Source: Scleromitrula shiraiana (taxonomy: Eukaryota; Ascomycota; Leotiomycetes; Helotiales; Sclerotiniaceae). Taken from it: DNA of 64,000 nucleotides. Shown here piece by piece: positions 1 through 11,118 of the stretch; the first letter of the stretch is position 1; the number at the start of each line of letters is the position of its first letter. Made by a program: the position numbers and the translations under genes. The DNA is taken from contig JABELC010000009.1 of assembly GCA_028455995.1 (NCBI GenBank), positions 1,488,001 through 1,552,000 of the forward strand, given 5' to 3'. The notes beneath the pieces were generated by a model. It saw only the letters and a program-made list of their open reading frames with translations, did no database searches and was not told the DNA's origin.

Positions 1-59
1 AGGAACGGGCCCTTCAATCATTAAAAAATAAATACCTCTCCATTCAAAGAATCAGCCAT

Positions 60-575
60 ACCCACCCCCCATTCACAAGCATAGAGCCAGCGCCACGATT
101 TTGATACCGAGGATCCGTCGTAATACTATCGAGTACTTCCATCTTATCCCTCTATCAGTCTCCACCAAACCCAAAAGACCCCAAAGACGCAAAAAAACTC
201 ACACATCAAAGGAACCTTAGTATCCCTAATAGCCCGTCTCCGCGTAGCCTGAACCCCCCCAATCAAAATCCTCGCCGCCTCTTTCTCCTCCTCCGAACCC
301 TCCACAAAGCTGAGATCCATCACATCGCCCACAGCTTCAGGAGCACAACAATGCCATTCATCCTGCCTGGCTAATGATCTCGTCTGTTTCTGCGTCTTTT
401 ATGGCGACAAACCGCGAACTAAGTATGTTATCTCGGATGGAGAGGAGTCGGTCGCGGAAGAGAAGGCGTCATGTGGTGGTCCAGTGACGCGGGAATAATA
501 TGTCTATGTAACTACGATTGTGAGCGAAGGCTAGAGAACGGATTTCTGAAATGCGTCAGAAATCGTCGTTGATTT
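60..575 (-). pseudogene. GNAT-type N-acetyltransferase pseudogene (runs toward the left edge)
   Basis: Conceptual translation on the minus strand gives a recognisable fungal GNAT acetyltransferase in pieces. An N-terminal stretch has SEIRSLAFAHN followed by DILFPRHW. A middle stretch has RFVAIKDAETDEII. A further piece begins WHCCAPEAVGDVMDLSF. Near 80-120 comes the acetyl-CoA-binding motif A, RYQNRGAGSMLV (Q/R-x-x-G-x-G/A). The reading is broken by in-frame TGA at 556-558, 469-471 and 358-360 plus a frame change just after the last one. Two of the TGA codons stand where CGA (Arg) would fit. An intron probably separates the piece ending RDTK (about 217) from motif A. The 3' end is not complete in the window. 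Family membership rests on motif A and the general N-terminal pattern. The pseudogene call rests on several independent lesions. Confidence 0.5.
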
Positions 576-600
576 GGGGAATATAGATTTCTAACGGGAT

Positions 601-1850
601 ATTTATTTTTTCTTTTGGGGGACGAGGGGAAAGGGATTGGGAAATTTGGGTGGGCGACAGCTGTGAGATGTGAGATGTGAGATGTGAGATGTGAGAATAT
701 ACACGGTTGGTTGTATTGACTGGAAGATATATTATATACGTGAAGGGACACTTTTCATGACTTGCATAGTTCTACTTCATAATCTAGACACATGCATTCG
801 ACATGATAAGGAAAGCGTGTATTGAATTCACATTCGTAAGATATCCTACGGCGCAGTACATGCATACATATATAGATTCCCCTCTCCACCGCACCAACGA
901 ACCCCCGACCTAACGAAACCGTAACCGAGCGAGCTCCCCGAATCTAGAATGAATGCCCCGAGAATTAATACCTAGCCAAACCGGATATCGGCGGAAGAAT
1001 AGACAAATTTCGTTTCGCTCTATGACATAATGTCATATGATATGTTCAGTAATGAGTATGGATGTAAGGATAAAATTTCGATAAGGATTTAACGTGGAGA
1101 GATGGGTGGATGCATGGGAACTAACCGTATCGGATGTAACTTCGTCATGGATTTGTTGGATCTTGTCATGGATTGTGGTATCTTTAGCTTCTGGAATTCG
1201 GGTTGTGATGTTAGCAGGGCAGGCAAGGCGAGCGAGCTGGGTTTTGAGGTGGGGAGAATGATTAGATTTGCAGATGCAGATGCAGATGGAGGATCTGATG
1301 GATGGATCGGCATATGTACTTACGCGGAGCTGGGGTGGCAGACTCGTATAATATCCTCAATCCTCGCTTTCGATTTAAGGAACCTATATATATATATATG
1401 TGCCAAGATACAACCAGACGAATGCATCTCTTTACACGGGAGTTTGATTCGTTCTGTAACTTGTTTGTTATACGAATTTTCTGTTTGTTTCTTCTGATGT
1501 TTGGGATGCTTGGTAGGCGTGTATGGTGGCTGATGTTGTTGAGGTTTTAATACTCTCTACGTATTCTTTTGGATTATACGTATAGATATACGTATAGATA
1601 TACGTATTTCTAGAAACAATGCTATAGAAATGATACTAAAATAAGAAATTTATATGTAAAATTACAAAATCATCACACGTGTTCGAATAGTAGTCGGCAA
1701 TTTGAAGACTTGAGACTTCTTGTCGAACACCTAGCTTCGAAAGACTGTTGAATCATTGCGGTATGTATGTCTTGATTTATGTAATATCTATATGCTATCA
1801 AAGCCATAAAGAGTCGTAGTGAGGCACTTTTTCTTTTTCTTTTTCCTTAG
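601..1850. other. Intergenic, no gene supported
   Basis: About 1.25 kb of moderately AT-rich sequence. It holds a short GAGATGT tandem at 661-697 and TACGTATAGATA repeats near 1576-1607. Open frames near 1102-1550 have low-complexity, protein-unlike composition and no recognisable domain, so none is called. Confidence 0.6.
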
Positions 1851-1852
1851 AC

Positions 1853-2412
1853 TTGAATACTCCCCAATTCGCTCGAATCGAAAGTAAACTCAAGAGTACT
1901 AATATGTTTCTCTCGACAACGAGTTTTGAAATTTCGGTTGGAGATGAAGAGAAACTTCTCCTTCAAGACGAGTACGAAAATGATCGGCAATTTCATACTG
2001 AAGATCGAGTGAATAAAGAATATGATTTGGGGATCTCTAGAAGGGCTTTTATCGCCCATTGTTTCTTCCTATTCTTGAGTACGTACAGATAATGATATGA
2101 TGAATATAGACAACCAATGAAAGGAAATAGCAATAGTGATTGCAGCAAATTAGAAGAGAGGGGTGGCACATTCACGTCACTTTGAATAAACAGCCATTTG
2201 TAGTTTGTGCTAGTGAGCCCAAATTGCTAGATTTCGTAGCGGCAACCACTTGGGAGGGTATCATTGTAGCGGCTGGAACAGCCTATGGAGTTATAGTTAC
2301 ACACGCCAATAATAGCGGAAGTAAAACGTTGATGATATTAGGCTGCTCGCGGCTGCAAGGAACCATATTGAATTGGGATATATATGACATTTCTATTGTA
2401 TCTATTAGGTAG
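1853..2412 (+). other. Two short adjacent open frames, possibly a small hypothetical gene or relic
   Basis: A frame from ATG 1853 to 2092 encodes 79 residues of mixed composition (contains DEEKLLLQDEYENDRQF). A second frame from about 2140 to 2412 encodes about 90 residues (contains FVVCASEPKLLDFVAATTW). Both look more protein-like than the surrounding sequence and have the same strand and spacing, but I could not join them with a GT-AG intron that keeps frame. I recognise neither. They may be a decayed two-exon gene or chance frames. Confidence 0.2.
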
Positions 2413-3199
2413 AAGAAATCCTTGGATTGCTTGGTATGATGTGTGTGGAATTAGTGGGGGGATGGTCGATGTACCAGTACAATAGCATGTAGGTGAGTTG
2501 ACATTGGATTTTTGAGTACAACGAGGTTGAGAGTGTAGTGTTTGTAGTGAGAACGGAGGTGCATATGAAATGTAGAGTGATTAGTATATTATAATGAGAG
2601 ACTTTCTCAAATTCTTAATATCTCGATACAGGTTGTATAAATTTTGATATACAAAAAAACATGCAATATACCGCTCGCACCGTGTACGATCAATCTATAC
2701 TCTCTTAACATGTATCAAAAATTCCAATTCATATTGAATATGCCTAGGTAATTCTTACCCAATAACTAATTTGAGGAGAAGAATATGCCTAGCGTGTCTC
2801 CGTGTATAGGACATACATAGAAAGTAGTATTTGCCAACATTTGCCAACACAACAAATTTTTCTCATTGATTTCCATTACAATTTTTAACCCCACCAACTG
2901 GGTCAGGGTCAGGTAATAATAGATAGACGTCACTTCTTTTTTTTTCTCCGGCCAAACATTCAATTGATTGATGGGTCAGGCTATCTATCTATTTATCGCC
3001 TGCCTGTATGCTCGCCTCACATGCATGAATAATGAATCAAAAAGACGACGTAAGAGAATAAAAAAGAACCACACTGGCTGGTTTGTTCGCCTTGCTTTGG
3101 GTTTGCCTTTGTCTTATCGCCCAAATTAATCCATGTTTATCAGGATGAATTTTTCCTACACGTGATCAGGAGGGGTGTGATGTGATATGATGTGGGTTA
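2413..3199. other. Intergenic, no gene supported
   Basis: Ordinary AT-leaning sequence between the weak frames and the AT-rich element at 3208. No domain or RNA gene was recognised. Confidence 0.5.
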
Positions 3200-3207
3200 T
3201 GTGTGTG

Positions 3208-4287
3208 TTATCTCATCCTCAGACCCTTGGAGTTGAACTGAATAATAATTTAGAATGTTATAATATAGAAAAATTACTAATGTTTTAGTACGAAAATGGC
3301 TCATTTTTTAATTGAAGTAAGTTCAATACTGTAAGAGTCTAAAGCATTTTGGGCGTTTTTTTAGTGAAAATCGATTTTGTTTAGTAAGAGCATTTCAATT
3401 TTATACTTTTATTTTTTAATTATAATTTATTTAAAAAAAAATTATATCATTTGAAAATTTTCATTTATTAGTATCTATATAATTAATATCAATTATTTAA
3501 ATTATATAATTAATTTAAAATTTTTATTTTTAAAAATTTTATATAAATAAAATTTATTTTAAATTTAAATTTATTTAATTTTCTTATTTTTAATATTTGT
3601 ATACTAATGATAATTTTAAATTTAATCAAATTATTATTTTAAATTAAATATTTTACAAATTTATAAATTATATCAATAACGTTATTATTATATTAAAAAA
3701 TAATCAAAAAATGATTAAAATAATTAGATTTTAAAATTGAATTTTAAAATAAATACTTTAAATTTAAAGTATTACTTCAAATCACTATTAGTACTTATTT
3801 TTTTTAAAATCAACAATTACAACTCTTTTAAATAAATCTAATAATATATTAAAGATCTTTTAATCGATCTAATCTTTATTATATAAAAAAATTCTTTAAA
3901 AAAAATTATAATTATTAATTTTAAAAAAGATAAATATTAATGATAATTATAATGATTTAAAAATATTTATATTTAAAAATGTATTTTTTTTTTTTTAAAT
4001 ATATAATTATACTTCAACGTTTTAAATTATAATAATATAATATATATAATTATAATTAAAAAATCTATTTTTATTTATATAATCGATTTTAATAAATCAT
4101 AATTATTGATTAATTAATTATTATATTTTAAAAAATAATTGATTTATTAATTTGTTTATATTTACACCAAAGTGATGATTAAATACTTTTAGACTTTTTA
4201 ATGCATCTTAAATAAAAATTAAAGATTATTATTGGTCAAAAAATTTTTATGTGGGGCAATATATTGAAGGGTCTGAGGATGAGATAA
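3208..4287. mobile_element. AT-rich (RIP-like) element with 21-bp terminal inverted repeats and 8-bp flanking direct repeats
   Basis: Positions 3208-3228 begin TTATCTCATCC and read as the exact reverse complement of 4267-4287, giving a perfect 21-bp inverted repeat about 1,080 bp end to end. TGTGTGTG lies directly outside both ends (3200-3207 and 4288-4295), which fits an 8-bp target-site duplication. Between the termini the sequence is extremely AT-rich with no coding capacity, as expected of a non-autonomous DNA transposon later mutated by repeat-induced point mutation. An 8-bp duplication is typical of hAT and some MULE superfamilies, but the termini do not show a canonical hAT CAGNG. The flanking repeat is simple sequence, so its value as a duplication is weaker than its length suggests. 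Confidence 0.6.
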
Positions 4288-4570
4288 TGTGTGTGTATGT
4301 GTGGGCTGTGATGTAAAGTGTGATGTAAAAGTGGATGGAAGAGGGGAGAAAGAAGAAGAAGAAAGCAAGCAAGCATAGGCAAAGAAGGAATATGATATAT
4401 AGTCCTAAGAGAGGGGAGATTTGATTTAAGATTTTGAAGATACAATTCTATTCAATATTGTAGTAATTTAAAATACTGGTGAATAGATATAGATATTACA
4501 ATATTGTATCATATATGATTTGTTGTTATTATATAGATTTGAAATTGGTATTGGTATTTTTTTCATTAGT

Positions 4571-4605
4571 AGAACTTTCGCGAAGAATCTTGAAGTTTCT
4601 TCTTC
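4571..4605 (+). promoter_or_regulatory. Extended heat-shock element upstream of the Hsp110 gene
   Basis: Read in 5-bp units the stretch is aGAAc tTTCg cGAAg aaTCt tGAAg tTTCt tCTTC. This is alternating nGAAn/nTTCn blocks, with five of the seven fitting exactly. The pattern is the binding site of heat-shock factor Hsf1. It lies about 385 bp upstream of the start codon at 4988. Heat-shock control of fungal Hsp110 genes is established; use of this particular site is inferred. Confidence 0.75.
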
Positions 4606-4987
4606 GTTATTAGTCCCCTATTGAATGACCGTAAATCATACCGAAATAATAATACTGTCCGGACCGACCGCCTTCCCGCCTTACCGCCTTACCGCCTTAC
4701 CTCTTTACCCTACCTTAAAAATTAAAAAAATTCTAATAGAACTAGAATCTTATCTCAAAAGCCTCAACTTATTTACAACCCCCCCCCCCCCAAAACAAAA
4801 ACACAATACACAATACACAATTTGGTATTATTTCAAGTTCAAATAAAATCTTCAAGAATTTATCTACCGTTTCTCTTTCTTCACCTTATCATTCTATTAT
4901 AAACGGAGAAGAAGTACTGCATCTCCCTGCTGGCGACATTTCAATACCTTTTTATCTTCTTTTTCTACTCATAAAAATACATTAACA

Positions 4988-7570
4988 ATGTCTGGTGGGT
5001 AGTTAAATCAATCTCAACCAAATTTGGTTCCCCCCCTCCCATCTAACTTTTAAATGGCTCTTTTATACTGACAATATTTTTCTACCTTATAGTTGTCGGT
5101 GTAGACTTCGGGACTCTTAACACAGTCATCGCAGTCGCAAGAAATCGTGGTGTTGATGTCGTATGTGTTTTCAATTTTCTTTGAGATTGTTTTTCTTTGG
5201 TGGGGGTGTTTATCATATGCGGATCTATATACTGATTTTTTTACTTTGTGCTGATAGATCACAAATGAAGTCTCCAATCGAGCAACCCCGTAAGTTGAAT
5301 TATTTATGCTTATTCCAATACATCTACACTCTATTCATATTTGCAAACAACTAACTGTCTTCTTTTTTAAATTTAGTTCCCTTGTAGGATTCGGACCTAA
5401 GTCTAGATACCTCGGTGAGCCTGCGAAGACACAAGAGATTTCCAACTTGAAGAACACAGTAGGATCTCTCAAGAGATTAGCTGGTCGATCGTTGAAGGAT
5501 CCAGATGTCGCTTTAGAACAAGATTATGTCTCGGCTCCTCTCGTCGATCTCAATGGTCAAGTTGGTGCGGAGGTTACATACTTAGGCAAGAAGGAGAAAT
5601 ATACCGCTACACAACTCGTAGCTATGTATTTGAGCAAGATCAAGTCAACGGCTTCAGCTGAGCTGAAACTTCCCGTCTCTGATATGGTCATGAGCGTGCC
5701 AGCTTGGTTCACTGATGTTCAACGAAGAAGTTTGATGGATGCTGCTGAAATTGCAGGTGTTAAGCTTCTTCGTTTGATGAACGATACCACAGCCGCTGCT
5801 TTAGGTTACGGTATCACCAAGTTGGATCTCCCAAGCGCCGAGGAGAAACCTCGTCGTGTCGCTTTCATCGATATCGGTCACAGCAACTACACCTGTTCGA
5901 TCGTCGAATTCAAGAAGGGTGAGCTCACAGTTAAGTCTACCGCATATGACAGACATTTCGGTGGACGAGACTTCGACAAGGCTTTGGTCGAGCATTTCGC
6001 CGCAGAATTCAAGGAGAAGTACAAGATTGATATCAAGTCTAACCCTAAGGCTATGGTTCGTGTTGCCGCTGCTGCCGAGAAATTGAAGAAGATCTTGTCT
6101 GCCAACGCCATGGCTCCACTCAACGTTGAGTCTTTGATGAACGATATCGATGTTAGCGCTATGTTGAAGCGTGAGGAACTCGAGGCTCTCGTTGAGCCAC
6201 TTCTTGCTCGTGCTCACGTTCCTCTCGAGCAAGCTCTTGCCGACGCTAAATTAAGTGTCGAAGATATTGACATTGTCGAGCTTGTTGGTGGTTGCACACG
6301 TGTTCCAGCTTTGAAGGAGCGCATTCAAAAATTCTTCAACAAGAACCTTTCTTTCACCCTTAACCAAGATGAGGCTATTGCAAGAGGTTGTGCATTCAGT
6401 TGTGCTATTCTCTCACCTGTCTTCCGTGTTCGTGATTTCGCCATTCACGATATCGTCAACTACCCAATCGAATTCACATGGGAGAAATCACCAGATATTC
6501 CAGATGAGGATACTAGCCTTACCGTTTTCAACAAAGGAGGTGTCATGCCATCAACCAAGATTCTCACATTCTACCGCAAAGAGCCATTCAACCTCGAGGC
6601 AAAATACGCCAAACCCGAGACACTCCCCGGCAAGATGAACCCATGGATTGGAAGATTTACAGTTAAGGGTGTTAAGGCAGACTCCAAGGATGACTTCATG
6701 ATTTGCAAATTGAAGGCTCGTCTCAATTTACATGGTATCTTGAACGTTGAGCAAGGTTACTATGTTGAAGATATGGAAGTTGAGGAACCAATTCCAGAGA
6801 AGGAGGATGGTGATAAGAAGGATTCAGATGTGAGTGATAGATTCTCAAGTCCAATTCAGGCTTCATCAGAAGACGAACCCATTGCAAAACGTCCCCGTTT
6901 GGGACAAGAAGATGAACTAACACCAACATTCAAGGCAATGGACACCGATGACAAGCCAAAGACCCGAAAAGTAAAGAAGCAAGTCCGCAAAGGTGATCTT
7001 CCAATCGTTGCTGGTACCGCTTCTCTCGATAGCGCTGCCGTTGCTGCTGCTTCCGAGGCAGAGAATACCATGATGATGGAGGATAAGCTCGTTGCCGATA
7101 CCGAGGAGAAGAAGAATGAGCTCGAGACTTATATTTACGAAATGAGAAATAAGATCGATGACCAATACGCCGAGTTCGCAAGTGAAGATGAGAAGACCAA
7201 GCTGAAGGCTAAGCTTGAAGCAAGCGAGGTAAGATTAATTTCACCAAGTCACACAAAGCAAAATTCTAACTTATATAAATAGGACTGGCTCTACGATGAG
7301 GGTGAAGATGCAACCAAGGCAGTCTACGTTGCCAAGATGGACGAAATCCGCGCCGTAGCTGGACCAATCGTCCAAAGGTATTTCGAGAAGGTAGAACAAG
7401 AACGTGAGGCAGTTCGTCAAGCCGAAGAGGCCGAATTACAAAAGAAGAGAGAGATGGCCGAGGCGGCTAAACAAGCTGCTATGGCCATGGAGAACGCACA
7501 AAATGGTGATGCGGAAATGACGGATTCAAATGAGGCGGGGAAGGAGGATATTGTTGAGGAGGAGAAATAA
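4988..7570 (+). CDS. Hsp110-family chaperone, Hsp70 nucleotide-exchange factor (SSE1/Hsp88 type)
   Basis: Exons 4988-4994, 5093-5160, 5258-5289, 5377-7228 and 7283-7570 join in frame to about 748 residues, near the roughly 700 usual for fungal Hsp110. The first exon codes only for Met-Ser plus one base, and the start is set by MSVVGVDFGTLNTVIAVARN, the N-terminal phosphate-binding loop of the actin/Hsp70 ATPase fold. The nucleotide-binding domain continues through RLMNDTTAAALGYG and VELVGGCTRVPAL. A beta-sandwich region follows, then an acidic/basic linker (about residues 480-540) with RKVKKQVRKGDLP, and a helical C-terminus ending in a low-complexity Glu/Ala-rich tail. Known role of the family: cytosolic nucleotide release from Hsp70 and holding of unfolded protein. 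A heat-shock element lies upstream. All four introns have GT-AG ends. No lesion seen. Confidence 0.93.
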
Positions 7571-9053
7571 ATTAGGAAATAAATGATGGATTGGTTGATT
7601 GATTGATTGATTGCTGGATGGGGGTAGATAGGGTTTAGGTTTGGGTTTGTAAGGGGTGTGAGGGGTAGACATGGATAGATGAGATGAGATGGTATAAGAA
7701 AGAGAATTATTTAAAATTTCATGATGATCAGATCAGTGTTGATGATTATGACGATGACGATGTTGGTGGAAGGAAAAGGTGGGGGAGATAAAAGTAAAGA
7801 TATATCATATCATATACCGTATTCTTATAACATAATTCTTTGTTTTTTTATTCAAGTGCAAGTTCATCAATAGAGACTCTCTTTTCACGAAATCGAAATA
7901 AAAGTATATTATAAATGAATATAAATATGTCTACTATTACGCTAGCTCAAGTAACTTTCCTTCAAGTTCCTATCCTATTATAGCGTAGCATAGCATAGCA
8001 TAGCACATCATATCACCGACTCGGATGGATATACACATTTTTATATATATTTTTATTTTTTCCATCCAGATCTACATATGATATACCTACGAGATCCCCC
8101 CCCCTCTGAATCGTACTCGCTTCTATAGTTGTTTATTTGTTTGTTTGTTTGTTTGTTTGTTTATTTGTTTTGGTCTTGATTATGGTATTTGGTTATTGAT
8201 ATTACTGTGACAATTTAACGAATGAATTGGCGAATCGATTTTAATCTACTAGTACACTTGACTTGGTTCATCTATTATTTATCGGCTTTGGATTCTATTT
8301 CTATTTCTGATTTTGAGTTTTGGGTTTTCATTCTATTTCTATATCTATTTTGATTTTGAGTTTTCATTCTGATTTTGAGTTTTCAAATGGGGGGGGGGAC
8401 TGACTGAGCTAGCTTTATGTATGTATGTATGTATGTATGTATGTATGTATGTATGTATGTATATATAGAACATGGGATTTGTGATAAAGCAGAGAAGGAG
8501 AGAAGAGAAGTGGGAGAAGTGGGAGAAGTGGGTGGGCTTTTTTGTGTATATTTGAGATTGTATATTTATTTATTAGAGAGAGAGGGAGAGGGAGAGGGAG
8601 AGAGAGGGAGAGGGAGAGAGAGAGAGAGAGAGCCACATGAACGAATGATTCACAACCATAATAGCAGAAAGAAGTATTTCGGTAGATAATTTACTATATG
8701 TACTGTATAAAAAATAAAAGGAGTTCACAAGTTTACTTACATACAGGGAGGTTGGGGGAGAATGAGAATACTGATTGTGGAATTGAAAGGCTGGTTATTT
8801 TTCTCGAGGAGTGGTTTTTCGGTTGTGGATATCGATGGATGGATGTGTTTGTTGTATTGAATTGTATTGTATTGTAGATGAATAGATTGGATGAATAGTG
8901 TATACGATGTATATACCTAGTTAGTATGGTAATAGATAATGGCATCCTGTATGGGGGAAAACGTATATGTAGGACCTTCGGGTGATTGCTATTAATAGGT
9001 AGTATTATCTTCTGTTCCTCCACACTCAATAAATACCCTACTTCTAGACATAC
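7571..9053. other. Intergenic with microsatellites; no gene
   Basis: About 1.5 kb between Hsp110 and the MFS relic. It contains short simple repeats: TTGA near 7595, GCATA near 7983-8003, GTTT near 8133-8165, ATGT about 8416-8460, and GA/GGGA-rich 8574-8630. Open frames here are translations of the repeats. Nothing coding is supported. Confidence 0.7.
8416..8460. repeat. (ATGT)n microsatellite
   Basis: About eleven uninterrupted copies of a 4-bp ATGT unit. Confidence 0.9.
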
Positions 9054-11096
9054 TCAAACTACAGCCTGTTTTCTCTGCCACATGAGAAGCGTTGCTGGAA
9101 TTTGAGCTGCTGCAAAAGTACATAAGACAACCATTTGCAAATTATAATCATGGGCAAGGATACTCCTCGCCTGTTCTATTTAAAGAGGGGGGGATTTTGC
9201 CAAATCATCACGCTAAGAGCAGATCCTCCATTGACAGCCCCAGATCCCAAAATATCTGCTAGCCTTTGTCTTGTGCAATTATTAAAAATTGACGTTGCGA
9301 TTGCTAGAACGATTGCACCGCCCATAGGACGAAGCTAGCTCACGGCCCCCATGCCCACAACTAGTCAATTAGCCCAAATTATCGTATATACATGCATGAT
9401 ATACATACCTTTATCACAATATTCGACGCAGAAAAGCACCATCAACAACAGGTTTGAGATATTAATCCCACATCCAAAACCCGCAATGATTTGGAAGCTG
9501 TAGTTTTTGGCAGGTATCCCGCAGGATTCCAGAAGAGACGCTAAGCAAGCAAATCCGATGACCTGAAGAACCGACGAACAAAAAAATTAGATATAGCAGT
9601 GGCACTTTTGTTTTGCCGGCCAATGTTGGAGATACGACAGAGTTAATTGGTGTAAGAAAGACAAATGGCATAAGTTTTATTCCCGCTCGAAGAGGGGTAG
9701 CTCCATGAACAAGTTGCAATTTTTGCGGGAGTTGAAATATAGCCACGAACCAAGGCCCGCCTAGGATTCAGGAATACGGCATTTTCAAGGAAGTGAATAG
9801 GGCTCAGCCTCAAAACTACAACAATCGACTTACGGAAGCAGCCCTCTCATGATGCCATTTTGCATAAATCGTCAAGGCAAGACAGGCCCGACAGTTGTAC
9901 TATGATTCGTTATTTGCCTTTCCCATAACATTAAAGATATCCATAGAACTCCGGATATCGTAAGTAGCGAGATGACATATGCTGACTTTCATGGAAATTG
10001 AGCGTCAGCTTTTTGAAAACCAGCAGTAAGAAATAGATAATGTTGCTAAAAGAAGAAGTGATGCCCCAATCACATCCACCTTAGCCAGCATCTTCTTTGT
10101 TATTGGAGGCGATTATTTTGCCCGTGATAGGGGAAGTCTCGTGGGATTGCAACGATGGCGGAGATAAGTGGAGGTATTGCCCCTGGACAACTACAGCACG
10201 TTAGATACAACCCTATGTCTTCTACAATCATATGAGCTACTCACTTTAATAGGAGCACCCATCGCCAAGTTGTATGAGAGCTTATCGCGCTTCTTGGAAT
10301 GGGTCCTAGTAGCAGCGAGACTGCATACACACTACCGAGATTTGCACCATATTGGGCAAATCTTTCAAAGGGGGGACAAGCTCAGTAATTGGCACAGTAG
10401 AGATTGCAAAATATCACCACCTCCTATTTCCTGAAATGCACGAAATGCAACCATAGAGTTAATGGGAAAGTATAATGAAGCAATTTGATGCCGAGATTCA
10501 CAAAATTGATTTAAGGATTGGACGGCTCCGTATGCTGTAAAAAATGATAAAGATGGATATAGCTAATCCCAATAATAATTATCTGCCAAGTATATCGCTC
10601 AACTTAGCAAAAATCACTAGCGCCCCTAGATGAATGAATGCTCACAATTAGCTTATGAATGATGAATGATGCACCGCATAAATGAATTTACCAAGGTAAC
10701 CAAGCAGATAACTAGACATTACCCAACTAACATTGTTGAAACCACCTAGATTATCTGTGATAACAACCAGGAATGTCGTGACGATAGGAATCTCTAGGTT
10801 TGTAGAGAACAATAAGATCGCTAAACTATGAATCGTTGAATGAATGTTAGCTGAAGAAACGCGAACACGATTTAAGAAAGCACCCACGATGCACTGACTA
10901 ATCAACTAGAAACGAACTCGTGTGATATAGGTAATTTGATCTTGACTCTCTTCAAAGACCATCGGGCGTGACTTTCCTTCGTTTGAATCACTCATAACGT
11001 CCCTTAGTAGTACGGGATCTGGTAGAGTGTGCATTTCACAATTAGGGCTAGTTTGACTGGCCTGATCGTGAGACATGATGTTTGGTTTTGTATAAA
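9054..11096 (-). pseudogene. MFS drug/toxin efflux transporter pseudogene (14-TM DHA type)
   Basis: Minus-strand pieces cover a whole fungal 14-TM efflux pump. A charged N-terminus around 11090-10930 is followed by TM1 and loop (LAILLFSTNLEIPIV, then FNNVSWVMSSYLLGYL). The cytoplasmic motif A follows as KLSDILGR then a stop then LLLG. Next come FRAFQEIGGGDI, a mid-protein ATPLRAGIKLMPF, a late helix MGGAIVLAIATSIFNN and the C-terminus FAAAQIPATLLMWQRKQAV with stop at 9054-9056. Lesions: TAA at 10579-10581 inside motif A, where CAA would fit and CAA-to-TAA is the RIP signature, and a frame change around 10395-10420 in the GIGGG region. Several intron boundaries are no longer clear. Base composition is ordinary, so the gene is damaged but not eroded. 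Family call is secure; the exact start is not. Confidence 0.8.
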
Positions 11097-11118
11097 GCAT
11101 CAGATATGAATGTGACAA

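Noticed and set aside
1102..1550. Open frames of 82-131 residues on the plus strand
   Set aside because: Cys/Ile-rich composition, coded partly by TA and GATGCA repeats, no domain, and an overlapping frame on the other strand.
5801..6232. Minus-strand frame of 143 residues inside the Hsp110 gene
   Set aside because: Shadow of the conserved Hsp70 ATPase coding frame.
8415..8689. Frames on both strands over the ATGT and GA microsatellites
   Set aside because: Translation of simple repeats.
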